A DNA stretch of 32,886 nucleotides from Clostridiales bacterium (GTDB taxonomy: Bacteria; Bacillota; Clostridia; Lachnospirales; WQUN01): contig JAISWA010000014.1 in the NCBI GenBank assembly GCA_031271275.1, positions 1-32,886 of the forward strand. The letters are read 5' to 3'. Position 1 is the stretch's first letter; the number at the start of each line of letters is the position of its first letter. Below the pieces are notes generated by a model. That model saw only the letters and a list, made by a program, of their open reading frames with translations. It ran no database searches and was not told where the DNA came from. Shown one piece after another: positions 9,233 to 17,927 of this stretch. The position numbers were made by a program, and so were the translations under genes.

Positions 9233-10096
9233 ATGGTGGTAAACGCGAAGGAAATGATTCAAAAGGCAAACCGGGGGCATTACGCGGTGGCGCAGATCAA
9301 CATCAATAACTTGGAGTGGACCAAGGCGGCGCTGCTTACCGCGCAGGAGTTAAACAGCCCGGTAATACTCGGGGTTTCGGGAGGCGCGGGCAAATACATG
9401 ACGGGCTTTAGCACCGTCGCCGCCATGGTGCGCGCGATGGACGATTCCCTCGGCATCACCGTTCCGGTGGCGCTTCACCTTGACCACGGCGGTTATGAAG
9501 AAAGCCTCGCCTGCGTAAAAGCCGGGTTCTCGAGCATTATGTTTGACGGAAGCCATTTCGCCTTCGAGGAGAACATGGCAAAGACGGCGGAGTTGGTGAA
9601 ATTAGCCCACGAGAACGGGATGACCATCGAAGCGGAAGTGGGAAGCATCGGCGGCGAAGAAGACGGCGTCGTGGGCATGGGCGAGGTAGCGAGCCCCGAG
9701 GAATGCAAAAAAATCGCCGACCTCGGCGTGGATTTCCTCGCGGCGGGCATCGGGAATATTCACGGCGTATACCCCGCCAACTGGAAGGGGCTCGACTTTG
9801 CCACGCTTGAGCGCATTCACGAAATCACCGGAGGCATCCCGTTGGTGCTGCACGGCGGCACAGGCATCCCCGCGGAGATGATACAAAAAGCGATTTCACT
9901 CGGCGTTTCCAAAATAAACGTCAACACCGAATGTCAACTTTCCTTCGCGGCTGCCACGCGGAAATACATCGAAGACGGGAAAGACAAGCAGGGCAAGGGC
10001 TTCGACCCGCGCAAGCTGCTCGCCCCCGGCTTTGAGGCGATTAAGGTTACGGTACGTGAAAAGTTGGAGTTGTTCGGTTCGGCGGGGAAGGCGTAA
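9233..10096 (+). CDS. fba: Class II fructose-1,6-bisphosphate aldolase
   Basis: VALHLDHGGYEESLACVKAGFSSIMFDGSH, EAEVGSIGGEEDG, GNIHGVYPA, PLVLHGGTGIPAEMIQKAISLGVSKINVNTECQ; RBS-like AGGAGG upstream. Confidence 0.95.
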   Translation: MVVNAKEMIQKANRGHYAVAQININNLEWTKAALLTAQELNSPVILGVSGGAGKYMTGFSTVAAMVRAMDDSLGITVPVALHLDHGGYEESLACVKAGFSSIMFDGSHFAFEENMAKTAELVKLAHENGMTIEAEVGSIGGEEDGVVGMGEVASPEECKKIADLGVDFLAAGIGNIHGVYPANWKGLDFATLERIHEITGGIPLVLHGGTGIPAEMIQKAISLGVSKINVNTECQLSFAAATRKYIEDGKDKQGKGFDPRKLLAPGFEAIKVTVREKLELFGSAGKA

Positions 10097-10178
10097 GCAT
10101 TAGTATTACAGCTGCCGATTCACGATTTTTGCGAAGCGTCAAATGAGGGCAGTGAGCGAGCCAAAGTATTAGAGCGTG

Positions 10179-10283
10179 TTCCCACAACGGAAGCAGCCCG
10201 ATTGATGAGACGATTTTACGCCGGTCGATGACAAAGAATGGCGTAAAATCGACCATAAAGAGGGCTGTTTCCGGTAGTGGGAA
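10179..10283. repeat. ~105-bp imperfect palindromic element (MITE/REP-like or large hairpin)
   Basis: Outer arms TTCCCAC-aa-CGGAA-g-CAGCCC (10179-10199) versus GGGCTG-t-TTCCGG-ta-GTGGGAA (10262-10283); inner perfect 12-bp arms CGATTTTACGCC (10211-10222) and GGCGTAAAATCG (10240-10251) around a 17-nt loop. Confidence 0.75.
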
Positions 10284-10304
10284 TGCCTTAAATGAAGCCG
10301 AATA

Positions 10305-10868
10305 TTACGAAGATGGATAAAAATAAACCCTGTTTTCATACCGGTCGTCCTGTTCAACCGCGTCCCCTTCAATGCCATACCCGAGCAGTACGGAAGCGCA
10401 GGGCTTATACCCTTCCGGAATTAGCAGCTCTTTCAGCCACTGTTCCCGCTCCGCTCCGTGAAACGCGAATAGGGGGAAATACGCCCAACATGAACCGACG
10501 CCCAACGACTTCGCCGCAATCAGCATGTTCTGGATGGACGCGCCGCACACCGCTTCGTATTGGATGGAACTTTCGTTTCCCGAAACGATAACGACGGTGG
10601 GCGCGCCGTATGTACCGTCAAACCCGGGCGTGGAAAACAAGTTCCGCTGAAAATCGCCCAGTTTTATCCCTTCCGCAATAGCCGACCGGTTAAGGCGGTC
10701 TATCACAGCCCTGTCGCGTATCACCGTAAAGCACCGGGAATCCGGCGAAACATACGGTGCTTGCTGACCGGCTTTCAATATTGCCGTGAGCATTTCCCCC
10801 GGGATGACATCGGGTTTATACGCGCGGACGCTTCGGCGCGAGGCAATGGCGTTTAATACTTCGTTCAA
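10305..10868 (-). CDS. Nitroreductase family protein
   Basis: MNEVLNAIASRRSVRAYKPDVIPGEMLTAILKAGQQAPY, GASIQNMLIAAKSLGVGSCWAYFP, LLGYGIEGD. Confidence 0.92.
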   Translation of the reverse strand: MNEVLNAIASRRSVRAYKPDVIPGEMLTAILKAGQQAPYVSPDSRCFTVIRDRAVIDRLNRSAIAEGIKLGDFQRNLFSTPGFDGTYGAPTVVIVSGNESSIQYEAVCGASIQNMLIAAKSLGVGSCWAYFPLFAFHGAEREQWLKELLIPEGYKPCASVLLGYGIEGDAVEQDDRYENRVYFYPSS

Positions 10869-10917
10869 AATAATCCCGACCTTTACGAAGTTATTTTCTA
10901 TCTAACGCGGAAACCGT

Positions 10918-11613
10918 CTACCGCGCGCTTACCGGCGGCGGGTCTGAATCCAACGTGATGAAGTAATCGTACAGCGGCATCAGAAACGCGTACCCTGCCG
11001 CAAGGCGGTTTACCAGTTCCGGAGAAAATAATTCCTCACTGTGTGCTTGCTCATGTATGAGCGAAAAGGTTTTCTTGTTGTACCACGCCTCCGTTTTTTC
11101 TGACGGAGCGGCTTTCTTGCGGGCATATTCGGCGCCGTTAAGCGCAAATTCATGCTGCTTTTCAAGCGGCGCGATGAGTTTTTCAAACGCCTTCGGGTTT
11201 TTATCCATTCTCGTCCGCAGTTTCGCCATCGTTTCAGCGCGGGCGGAATAATACCCCAAGCCGTAACTCCAGTTGTCGTGCGAGAGCTCAAACCAGAAAA
11301 CGGGCGTGCTTGTCCAGTCCGCGTCAGCGTTTGACGGGCGCTCTATGGAAAACCACAGGTTGGTCCTGTACGGCTCGCCGCCCTTCACGCGGCGCGCGTC
11401 CTTGTAAATGCGCGACACCTTATGGATAAACCCGCGTCCGCCAAAGTCCGCGTTTATCCGCTCAAAAACCTCACGCCCCAACGCCTTCATAGGCATTTGA
11501 AGTTCGCGGACAAAGCCGTCCTTATGCGCTTCAAACCATTCTTTGTTATTGTTAAAGCGCAGATTCCACAAAAATTCCAGTGTTGCCGGTGAAAAGCCCT
11601 CGAAGGCTGTCAT
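10918..11613 (-). CDS. DUF2461 domain-containing protein (TIGR02453-like)
   Basis: FSPATLEFLWNLRFNNNKEWFEAHKDGF...RIYKDARRVKGGEPYRTNLWFSIERP...ELSHDNWSYGLGYYSARAETMAKLR. Confidence 0.88.
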   Translation of the reverse strand: MTAFEGFSPATLEFLWNLRFNNNKEWFEAHKDGFVRELQMPMKALGREVFERINADFGGRGFIHKVSRIYKDARRVKGGEPYRTNLWFSIERPSNADADWTSTPVFWFELSHDNWSYGLGYYSARAETMAKLRTRMDKNPKAFEKLIAPLEKQHEFALNGAEYARKKAAPSEKTEAWYNKKTFSLIHEQAHSEELFSPELVNRLAAGYAFLMPLYDYFITLDSDPPPVSAR

Positions 11614-11685
11614 CTCGCGTTCTTCTCCTTTTCAAAATTTTATATCCGCTTCAGCCGTTCGATTATGAGCGTTAAAATAAATTCC

Positions 11686-11714
11686 TTGCCATATTTCAAG
11701 CGTTTCATTATAAC
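11686..11714 (+). promoter_or_regulatory. Candidate sigma-70-type promoter for the xylulokinase gene
   Basis: TTGCCA (11686-11691), 17-nt spacer, TATAAC (11709-11714), upstream of an RBS-like TTGGAGGC before ATG 11795. Confidence 0.5.
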
Positions 11715-11744
11715 ATACTGTGACTGCCCGGTCATTTCCGTGCG

Positions 11745-11761
11745 AGATAAAAGTATTATCT
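11745..11761. promoter_or_regulatory. Short inverted repeat in the xylulokinase 5' leader, possible operator
   Basis: AGATAA (11745-11750) aagta TTATCT (11756-11761), between the candidate -10 and the start codon. Confidence 0.3.
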
Positions 11762-11794
11762 TATTTATAGCGAATCAGCTTTGGAGGCAACGCC

Positions 11795-13318
11795 ATGGGC
11801 TTTCTTTTAGGAATTGATATCGGTACTTCCGGCACAAAAGCGGTTTTGTACGATGAATCAGGAGTCCCGCGGGCTAAAAAGACGGTGGAATACCCCCTGT
11901 CGCAGCCTCAAAACGGTTGGGCGGAGCAGAACCCCGACGATTGGTGGAGGGCTGCGGTTGAGGGTATTAAATTTGTGCTTGAAACAAGCGGGGTTCCTTC
12001 CGCCGGGGTTGCCGGAATCGGCCTGTCGGGACAGATGCACGGGCTTGTCATGCTCGACAAAGACGGGAAGGTGTTGCGCCCTTCCATCATTTGGTGCGAC
12101 CAGCGCACCGCGAAAGAATGCGAGCAAATAAACCGGGCGCTTGGCGCAGAAAACGTCATTGCCATAACCGCGAACCCGCCCATGACCGGATTCACCGCAA
12201 GCAAAATCTTATGGGTTCGGAACAACGAGCCGGAGGTTTATGAAAAATGCGCGCATATCCTTTTGCCGAAAGATTATATCCGGTACAGGCTGACGGGGGA
12301 ATTTGCCACGGAAGTAAGCGACGCAAGCGGTATGCAGCTGATGGATATTTCCAGGCGGACATGGAGCGCCACGGTGCTTGAGAAGCTTTGCATAGACAAG
12401 GCGCTGCTGCCCTCCATGCACGAAAGCCCGGATATCACAGGGCGGGTACAGGCATCCGCCGCGAAAGAAACCGGGCTTGCCAAGGGTACCCTCGTTGTCG
12501 GCGGGGCGGGAGACAACGCCGCCGCGGCTGTTGGCACCGGCGTTGTGCGGGAGGGAAGGGCGTTCACTACCATCGGTTCCTCCGCCGTCGTTTACGCTGT
12601 CAGCGATAACGTGAGAATTGACGGTAAAGGCCGCGTTCACGGGTTATGCGCCAGTGTGCCGGGGAAGTGGACGGTGATGAGCTGTACGCAGGGCGCGGGG
12701 TTAAGTTTGAAATGGCTGCGCGATACGGTTTGCGTTCCCGAAATCGGGCAGGCGGATCGGCACGGCGTTAATCCATACGATGTCATGGGTGAAATGGCGG
12801 AAAGAATCCCGATAGGCGCGGAACGTTTAATCTTTCTGCCTTACCTTATGGGGGAGCGAAGCCCCCACCCCGACCCGAATTGCAGAGGGGTGTTCTTCGG
12901 GCTTTCCGCCATGCACCAACGCGCGCATTTGATACGCGCCGTTATGGAGGGCGTTGCTTTTTCGCAGGGGGAATGCGTAGAGGTGTTCCGTGAAACGGGC
13001 GTGCCTGTTTCCGACATGGTGATAACCGGGGGCGGAGGAAGAAGCGCGTTATGGCGTCAAATGCTCGCGGATATCTATAACTGCCCCGTAAACACGCTTT
13101 CGTCTGAGGAAAGCGGCACGCTTGGCGCGGCAATGCTCGCGGGCGTGGGCGCCGGAATATTTTCCGGCGTGGAACAGGCGGCTGACGCCATCGTAAAAAA
13201 GGAAAACACGGTTCTTCCAAACGGGGACGCCGCCGCCGCGTACATGCCTTATTACCGCCTGTACCAGAAATTATACCGCGCGCTGAAAGCGGGTTTTGAC
13301 GAATTGGCGGTTATTTGA
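11795..13318 (+). CDS. xylB: Xylulokinase (FGGY family carbohydrate kinase)
   Basis: LLGIDIGTSGTKAVLYDESG, PQNGWAEQNPDDWW, GLSGQMHGLVMLDKDGKVLRPSIIWCDQRT, GAGDNAAAAVGTG, VITGGGGRSALWRQMLADIYNCPV. Confidence 0.92.
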   Translation: MGFLLGIDIGTSGTKAVLYDESGVPRAKKTVEYPLSQPQNGWAEQNPDDWWRAAVEGIKFVLETSGVPSAGVAGIGLSGQMHGLVMLDKDGKVLRPSIIWCDQRTAKECEQINRALGAENVIAITANPPMTGFTASKILWVRNNEPEVYEKCAHILLPKDYIRYRLTGEFATEVSDASGMQLMDISRRTWSATVLEKLCIDKALLPSMHESPDITGRVQASAAKETGLAKGTLVVGGAGDNAAAAVGTGVVREGRAFTTIGSSAVVYAVSDNVRIDGKGRVHGLCASVPGKWTVMSCTQGAGLSLKWLRDTVCVPEIGQADRHGVNPYDVMGEMAERIPIGAERLIFLPYLMGERSPHPDPNCRGVFFGLSAMHQRAHLIRAVMEGVAFSQGECVEVFRETGVPVSDMVITGGGGRSALWRQMLADIYNCPVNTLSSEESGTLGAAMLAGVGAGIFSGVEQAADAIVKKENTVLPNGDAAAAYMPYYRLYQKLYRALKAGFDELAVI

Positions 13319-13326
13319 AGAATATA

Positions 13327-16300
13327 TCAGCGCGGAACATATTTGTATGTTTTAATTTCATACGGTTTTATTTCCCACGGGGTTTCGGAACCGGCGGGGA
13401 TTTCGGACAGGACGCGCTCAAGCAAATCGCATTCGTAAATTTTTTCCGCCTTAAAACCGGCGCTGACGGTAAACTTCGCGTCCATATTAAACGCCTCGTA
13501 TAGCCTGACGATGATTCCGCCGCCGTCCTCGGCTTTTTTTACGCTTTCGAGAAAAACGTTCTCCGCGTCTGTCTGGAAAAGGGAAAACGCCGCAGGTCCT
13601 TTCCCCCGCCCGTTCAGCCAAACCGTAAACGGCGGGTCGTTGAGCTTATACCCTTCTTGAACCGTGCCGCCTTCCGCGAACCCTTTCAGATGCGGGAACA
13701 GGGAATAGGTAAACGTATGACGGCACCGGTCGGCTTCCGTGTTAGGATAGTCGGGGGATTTTAACAGGGTCAGCCGCAGGTTTCCGCCCGCAATATCGTA
13801 CCCGTACTTGCAGTCGTTAAGCAGGCTGACACCCCGGTCGCCCTGGGAGAGGTCCGCCCACTTGTGGCCGCAGACTTCGAAGCGCGCGCTGTCCCAGTTT
13901 GTGTTCCGATGGGTCGGTCTGGAAATATTCCCGAAGGGGATATCATAAACGGCGTGTTCGGAATGAATACTGACCGGGAATAAAACTTTGAGCATCACAT
14001 GGGTTTCCCGCCAGTCTATTACGGTGGCAAAATCGATACGGGGCGAGCGGGCGTACAGGATGATATCCTGCTTTACGCGGGATTGCATAAAGCTTTTTTC
14101 CACGCGCACCACGGTCCTGACCGGGCCGCTTTCAATAATTTCAACACGGTCCGCCGTGTTAAGCTCCCGCGTCTTTTCCTCAAAATGAGGCGCGATATCC
14201 CAGGCGTCGTTCCAACAATAGGGCAGGTCGTCGAAGGCTTGCAGCACATTTCCCCTGCCGCGCAAAACTTCGCGGCAGGAGCGTTTGTCGTAAAGGCTGT
14301 CGAGCGCGCCGGCGGCGTCTACGGTCACGCGGAAAAAAGGCGTTTCGAGGGTAACCGTTTGGTTGGCGGGGTCGCCGCTTGCGGATATTTTTTCGCCGTC
14401 GGGCGTTCCGGCGGCGCGTCTTACCGCCAAAGTTTTGTATCCTTTTGCGGGAATATTTTCCGCGTAAAAAATAATTTTGCCGTCATAGGTCTTTTGCGCG
14501 GGGCTGTCCCCGATTGTTGCCGAATCAAGCCCTTCCGGCGGGTTTTCAACCACCGCTTCCCCGGTGTAAGGGAAACTCAGCGCGTTAAACACCGCGCATT
14601 CTTCAAGGTTTCCGGTCGCCGGGCAACCTTCGGAGGAAAGAAAAGCGCGTTTCTTTTCGCTCCTTAGTATTGCCGCCGCCGCTTCTTTTAAAATTTCGCC
14701 CCCGTCCTTCAAAACTTCCTCATACTCCCTGCGGGAAACCTCATAAACCGCTTTAACGCTCGAGCCGGGCAAAATATCGTGGAACTGGTTAAGCAATACT
14801 TTTTCCCAGTTCTTGCGCAGGCGCTCCGCCGGGTATGCCGCGCCCGCCATTATTTCCGCAAGTACGGAAAACATTTCCGCGTCCTGGAGCAAAAATTCGC
14901 ATTTCCGGTTGTACCGTTTGTTCGCCGCCATCGTGGTATAGGTTCCCCGGTGGTATTCCAAATAAAGTTCCCCCGTCCAAGCCGGAAGCCGCGCGCCCGC
15001 CTTCGTTTCCGCCTCCGCCGCGCGGAAAAAATCCCCCGCCTTCCCAAAGCGTACAGTTGGGTTTCCGGGTATACCCCGCGCCATGCGCACGCCCGCCTCC
15101 AACATGTCCTCCGTCGGCCCGCCGCCCGCGTCGCCCCACCCGAAGGGGACCAACACATGGCTTGCGATATTTTTCTGCTTAAAGTCGTCCCACACTTCCT
15201 TAACGGGTTTTGGCCCCAGATACGCGGCGTGATGAAGGGTAAAGCACGAGAAAATCTCCGTGCCGTCAATCCCCCGCCACATAAATAAATCATAGGGCAT
15301 TTTGTTCGTGTCGTTCCAACTCAATTTGGTGGTGCCGAAATAATCCACCCCGGCGAGTTTTAAAATCTGCGGCAGCGAACCCGTAAACCCGAAACTATCC
15401 GGCAACCAAAGTATTTTTGAATCCACGCCAAATTCCTCGCGGAAAAATTGCTTGCCGTACAGCAACTGCCGCGCAAGAGATTCCCCCGACGGGATGTTGC
15501 AATCCGGCTCCACCCACATGGCGCCTTCGGGTTCCCATCGGCCCCCCTCGACTTTTTTGCGGACCTTTTCAAAAATCTCCGGGAAGTCCTCTTTCACGAA
15601 GCGGTAAACCAAGGGCTGACCGCACATAAATTGATATTCCGGATAAAGTTCCATCAATTCAAGGTGCGTGGTAAAAGTACGCGCCGCCTTTCGGCGGGAG
15701 TCCTCCACCGTCCACAGCCACGCCAAATCCAGATGGGTATGACCGGGGCACCAGGCGGTATAAGGCTCGGTATTTCCCTTCCCGTAAATTTCCCCCGCGA
15801 TCAGTTCCCGCGCTTCTTCCGCGGTGCGGTAAAAGGACGGGCCAAGAGGCTTGCGCATGTCCAAAAGATTGGCGGCTTCGTTCAGGGCGTTAAGCAGCAG
15901 ATGCCGGCGCTTGTTCTCCGGCGGAAGCAAAAGGGCGGCGTCGAGTACGGTTTTGATATCGTAGTACAAAGCTTGTGCGTCCCTGTCTTCGGAAATGATG
16001 TCGATTTCCATTCCCGTCAAAATTTCTTTTACGCCGGAAAATCCCTGAATACAAATATCAAAAATCTCCCCTGCCCTCGCGCTTGCGGAAAGCCGGACGG
16101 TTTCATGCCACAAGTCCATGCCCCGCTTCACCCTGCCGTTCACATAGACAAGGTACTGAGGCCCGCCGGGGTACCATTCCCCTTCCCTGCCGGTGCGTAT
16201 TTTAAACAACACCGGGCGGCGTTCAAGCTCAGGCGGCACGGTGTGGGAAAAACGGAACCAGCGTATACTATCGACCGTTCCCCACCGGTCGTAGCGGTCA

Positions 16301-16446
16301 AAGTCCCGCCAGTCGCCGCCCAAGGCGGAAATATCGTCCGTCCGCGCGTCTTGGTATAAACAGCCGGGCAGCCGCTCCACCGTCGGGTACAGGTATTTTT
16401 CCAACTCAAATAAAATTCTGTTAAGCCTGTCGGGAATCCAATCCAT
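13327..16446 (-). CDS. Glycoside hydrolase family 38 alpha-mannosidase, no signal peptide seen
   Basis: CPGHTHLDLAWLWTVEDSRRKAARTF (metal-binding HTHLD), GAMWVEPDCNIPSGESLARQLLYG, ILWLPDSFGFTGSLPQIL (nucleophile Asp context), LLNQFHDILPGSS. Confidence 0.95.
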   Translation of the reverse strand: MDWIPDRLNRILFELEKYLYPTVERLPGCLYQDARTDDISALGGDWRDFDRYDRWGTVDSIRWFRFSHTVPPELERRPVLFKIRTGREGEWYPGGPQYLVYVNGRVKRGMDLWHETVRLSASARAGEIFDICIQGFSGVKEILTGMEIDIISEDRDAQALYYDIKTVLDAALLLPPENKRRHLLLNALNEAANLLDMRKPLGPSFYRTAEEARELIAGEIYGKGNTEPYTAWCPGHTHLDLAWLWTVEDSRRKAARTFTTHLELMELYPEYQFMCGQPLVYRFVKEDFPEIFEKVRKKVEGGRWEPEGAMWVEPDCNIPSGESLARQLLYGKQFFREEFGVDSKILWLPDSFGFTGSLPQILKLAGVDYFGTTKLSWNDTNKMPYDLFMWRGIDGTEIFSCFTLHHAAYLGPKPVKEVWDDFKQKNIASHVLVPFGWGDAGGGPTEDMLEAGVRMARGIPGNPTVRFGKAGDFFRAAEAETKAGARLPAWTGELYLEYHRGTYTTMAANKRYNRKCEFLLQDAEMFSVLAEIMAGAAYPAERLRKNWEKVLLNQFHDILPGSSVKAVYEVSRREYEEVLKDGGEILKEAAAAILRSEKKRAFLSSEGCPATGNLEECAVFNALSFPYTGEAVVENPPEGLDSATIGDSPAQKTYDGKIIFYAENIPAKGYKTLAVRRAAGTPDGEKISASGDPANQTVTLETPFFRVTVDAAGALDSLYDKRSCREVLRGRGNVLQAFDDLPYCWNDAWDIAPHFEEKTRELNTADRVEIIESGPVRTVVRVEKSFMQSRVKQDIILYARSPRIDFATVIDWRETHVMLKVLFPVSIHSEHAVYDIPFGNISRPTHRNTNWDSARFEVCGHKWADLSQGDRGVSLLNDCKYGYDIAGGNLRLTLLKSPDYPNTEADRCRHTFTYSLFPHLKGFAEGGTVQEGYKLNDPPFTVWLNGRGKGPAAFSLFQTDAENVFLESVKKAEDGGGIIVRLYEAFNMDAKFTVSAGFKAEKIYECDLLERVLSEIPAGSETPWEIKPYEIKTYKYVPR

Positions 16447-16468
16447 ACTATCCGCCTTTACATAAAAA

Positions 16469-16496
16469 CCGGGGGCTGTTTCGCGGCAGCCCCCGG
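16469..16496 (-). terminator. Intrinsic (rho-independent) terminator downstream of the secreted duplicated-domain protein
   Basis: On the minus strand CCGGGGGCTG-ccgcgaaa-CAGCCCCCGG followed by TTTTT: 10-bp perfect GC-rich stem, 8-nt loop, T-tract. Confidence 0.85.
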
Positions 16497-16519
16497 CAGT
16501 TTATTAGAAAAAACAGGGC

Positions 16520-17872
16520 TCAAGGTTTCGGGTCGCCGGGTTCCGAAGCGGGGGTTTCCAATTCCTCCGCGGAAACGGGGGCCATTACCTCAAAGCTGCC
16601 GTCAAAGGAAACGTCCTCATAAGTCACCATGATGTCGTCCATCCGCACCGTGGGGGTTTCGGAATTCACGTCAACCAGTTCCATGGGGCGCATGATGAAA
16701 TAAATCATGTCGCCTTCCTCCACCTCGACGCTTAACTCCTCACTGGTCTGCATCCCGCCCGACAAACGGGTGAAGTACAAAGTTTCGTCATTTTTGCGGA
16801 TTTCCGCCGCGTAGGTGTTCCCCTCGTAAGGCTCGTATACGATGGTCCCCGATTGGAAATCGCAGTTGCTGAATAAAATATGCCGCCAGGGGGCGATGCG
16901 CAGGGTTCCGGTTTCCGGCGCTTTAAAAGCCGCCGCGATTTCGTAGGGCTCATTGGAAAGGATGTCGTAACCCGCCTGCGCGCCTACGCCGTTCCAATCG
17001 AACAGGGAATAATAAATCGCGTCTTCGTCCGGGTTGGGTGAAGCCTGCCAGTTAGCGCCCCATTCGGGATAATAATTCAGTTCCGCCCAGTCGCCGTCCC
17101 CCAAGCGCTGCATGTAAAACCATTCCGACCCCTGCTCCTCGGCGCTCATAAAGGTATCGTGCAGGCTGTAAATCCCCTCGCCGCCGTAACTGACGGGCAG
17201 GTTGAGCAGGATATCCGCCGACGGGCGGGCTTCCTCGCCATAGGTGACGGACAGGTCGTTGATAAGCACGTCGCCTTCGGCGTCTTCGTGGGGTTCCACG
17301 ATAAACCAAATCTCATCGCCCTTTGCCACGTCCACGGTAATGGCTTCGCTGCCGACGACTTCCGTGGGGCTGGAGTCGCCTCTGTAGAGTTCCTCGCCGT
17401 TTTTCGTAATAACGGCGGTAATCCCGCCTTCTTCCTTCGGCTTAATCACCCACGCGCCTTCGTCGTCCAGGTAGATGTCCCCGTAAGTGGAAAGCATATG
17501 CCGCCAGGGCGCAATCGTAACGGTTCCTTTTTTAGGCGCGGTATAACGGGCGGCAATGCTGTAGCGTTGGCCGTCCATCCAACCGGGGTACGCGATGGCT
17601 TTCCCTTCCGACAGGTAAAGGGAGAAATAAATCCCGTCGCCGTCGGGCGTTTCGGAATACTGCCAGTTGTCGCCCCATTGGGCGGTGTAGTAAAGCGCCT
17701 GCCATTCGCCTTCGTCCACGCGGGCAAGGTAATTCCACTCCGGCCCCTGTTCCGTCGCCCCGGGCAAAGCTTCCTCAAGGGCGTAGGTCGCCCCGGCTTC
17801 GGACGCCGGCACGATTGCGGTCACGGAAAATACCATCACCGCCGCAAGCAAAAGACTTAAAAATTTCTTCAT
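16520..17872 (-). CDS. Secreted protein of unknown function with two tandem copies of a ~180-aa domain
   Basis: Signal peptide MKKFLSLLLAAVMVFSVTAIVPASEA. Copies begin EQGPEWNYLARVDEGEWQALYYTAQWGDNWQYSETPDGDGIYFSL... and EQGSEWFYMQRLGDGDWAELNYYPEWGANWQASPNPDEDAIYYSL..., each containing GT(V/L)xIAPWRH(M/I)L. Confidence 0.85.
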   Translation of the reverse strand: MKKFLSLLLAAVMVFSVTAIVPASEAGATYALEEALPGATEQGPEWNYLARVDEGEWQALYYTAQWGDNWQYSETPDGDGIYFSLYLSEGKAIAYPGWMDGQRYSIAARYTAPKKGTVTIAPWRHMLSTYGDIYLDDEGAWVIKPKEEGGITAVITKNGEELYRGDSSPTEVVGSEAITVDVAKGDEIWFIVEPHEDAEGDVLINDLSVTYGEEARPSADILLNLPVSYGGEGIYSLHDTFMSAEEQGSEWFYMQRLGDGDWAELNYYPEWGANWQASPNPDEDAIYYSLFDWNGVGAQAGYDILSNEPYEIAAAFKAPETGTLRIAPWRHILFSNCDFQSGTIVYEPYEGNTYAAEIRKNDETLYFTRLSGGMQTSEELSVEVEEGDMIYFIMRPMELVDVNSETPTVRMDDIMVTYEDVSFDGSFEVMAPVSAEELETPASEPGDPKP

Positions 17873-17909
17873 TTAAGAACTTCCTCCTTGAATATAATAA
17901 TGGGCGAAC

Positions 17910-17927
17910 CGCCGCCGCGCGGCGGCG
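17910..17927. repeat. 18-nt perfect GC palindrome between the permease and secreted-protein genes
   Basis: CGCCGCCGCGCGGCGGCG equals its own reverse complement; starts immediately after the permease stop codon on the minus strand, no T-tract. Confidence 0.7.

Noticed and set aside
10179-10283. Integron attC site interpretation of the palindrome
   Set aside because: The ends lack the expected GTTRRRY/RYYYAAC core sites and no integrase or cassette array is present.
10047-10378. Two 69-aa minus-strand ORFs (10047-10256, 10169-10378) in the fba-nitroreductase interval
   Set aside because: They run through the palindromic element and into neighbouring genes; no homology signal, so treated as chance ORFs.
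15448-16359. 303-aa plus-strand ORF (and 13999-14667, 14779-15288) within the GH38 gene
   Set aside because: Antisense shadows of a well-supported GH38 frame; compositions rich in R/P/H/G with no recognisable motifs, typical of GC-biased codon usage.
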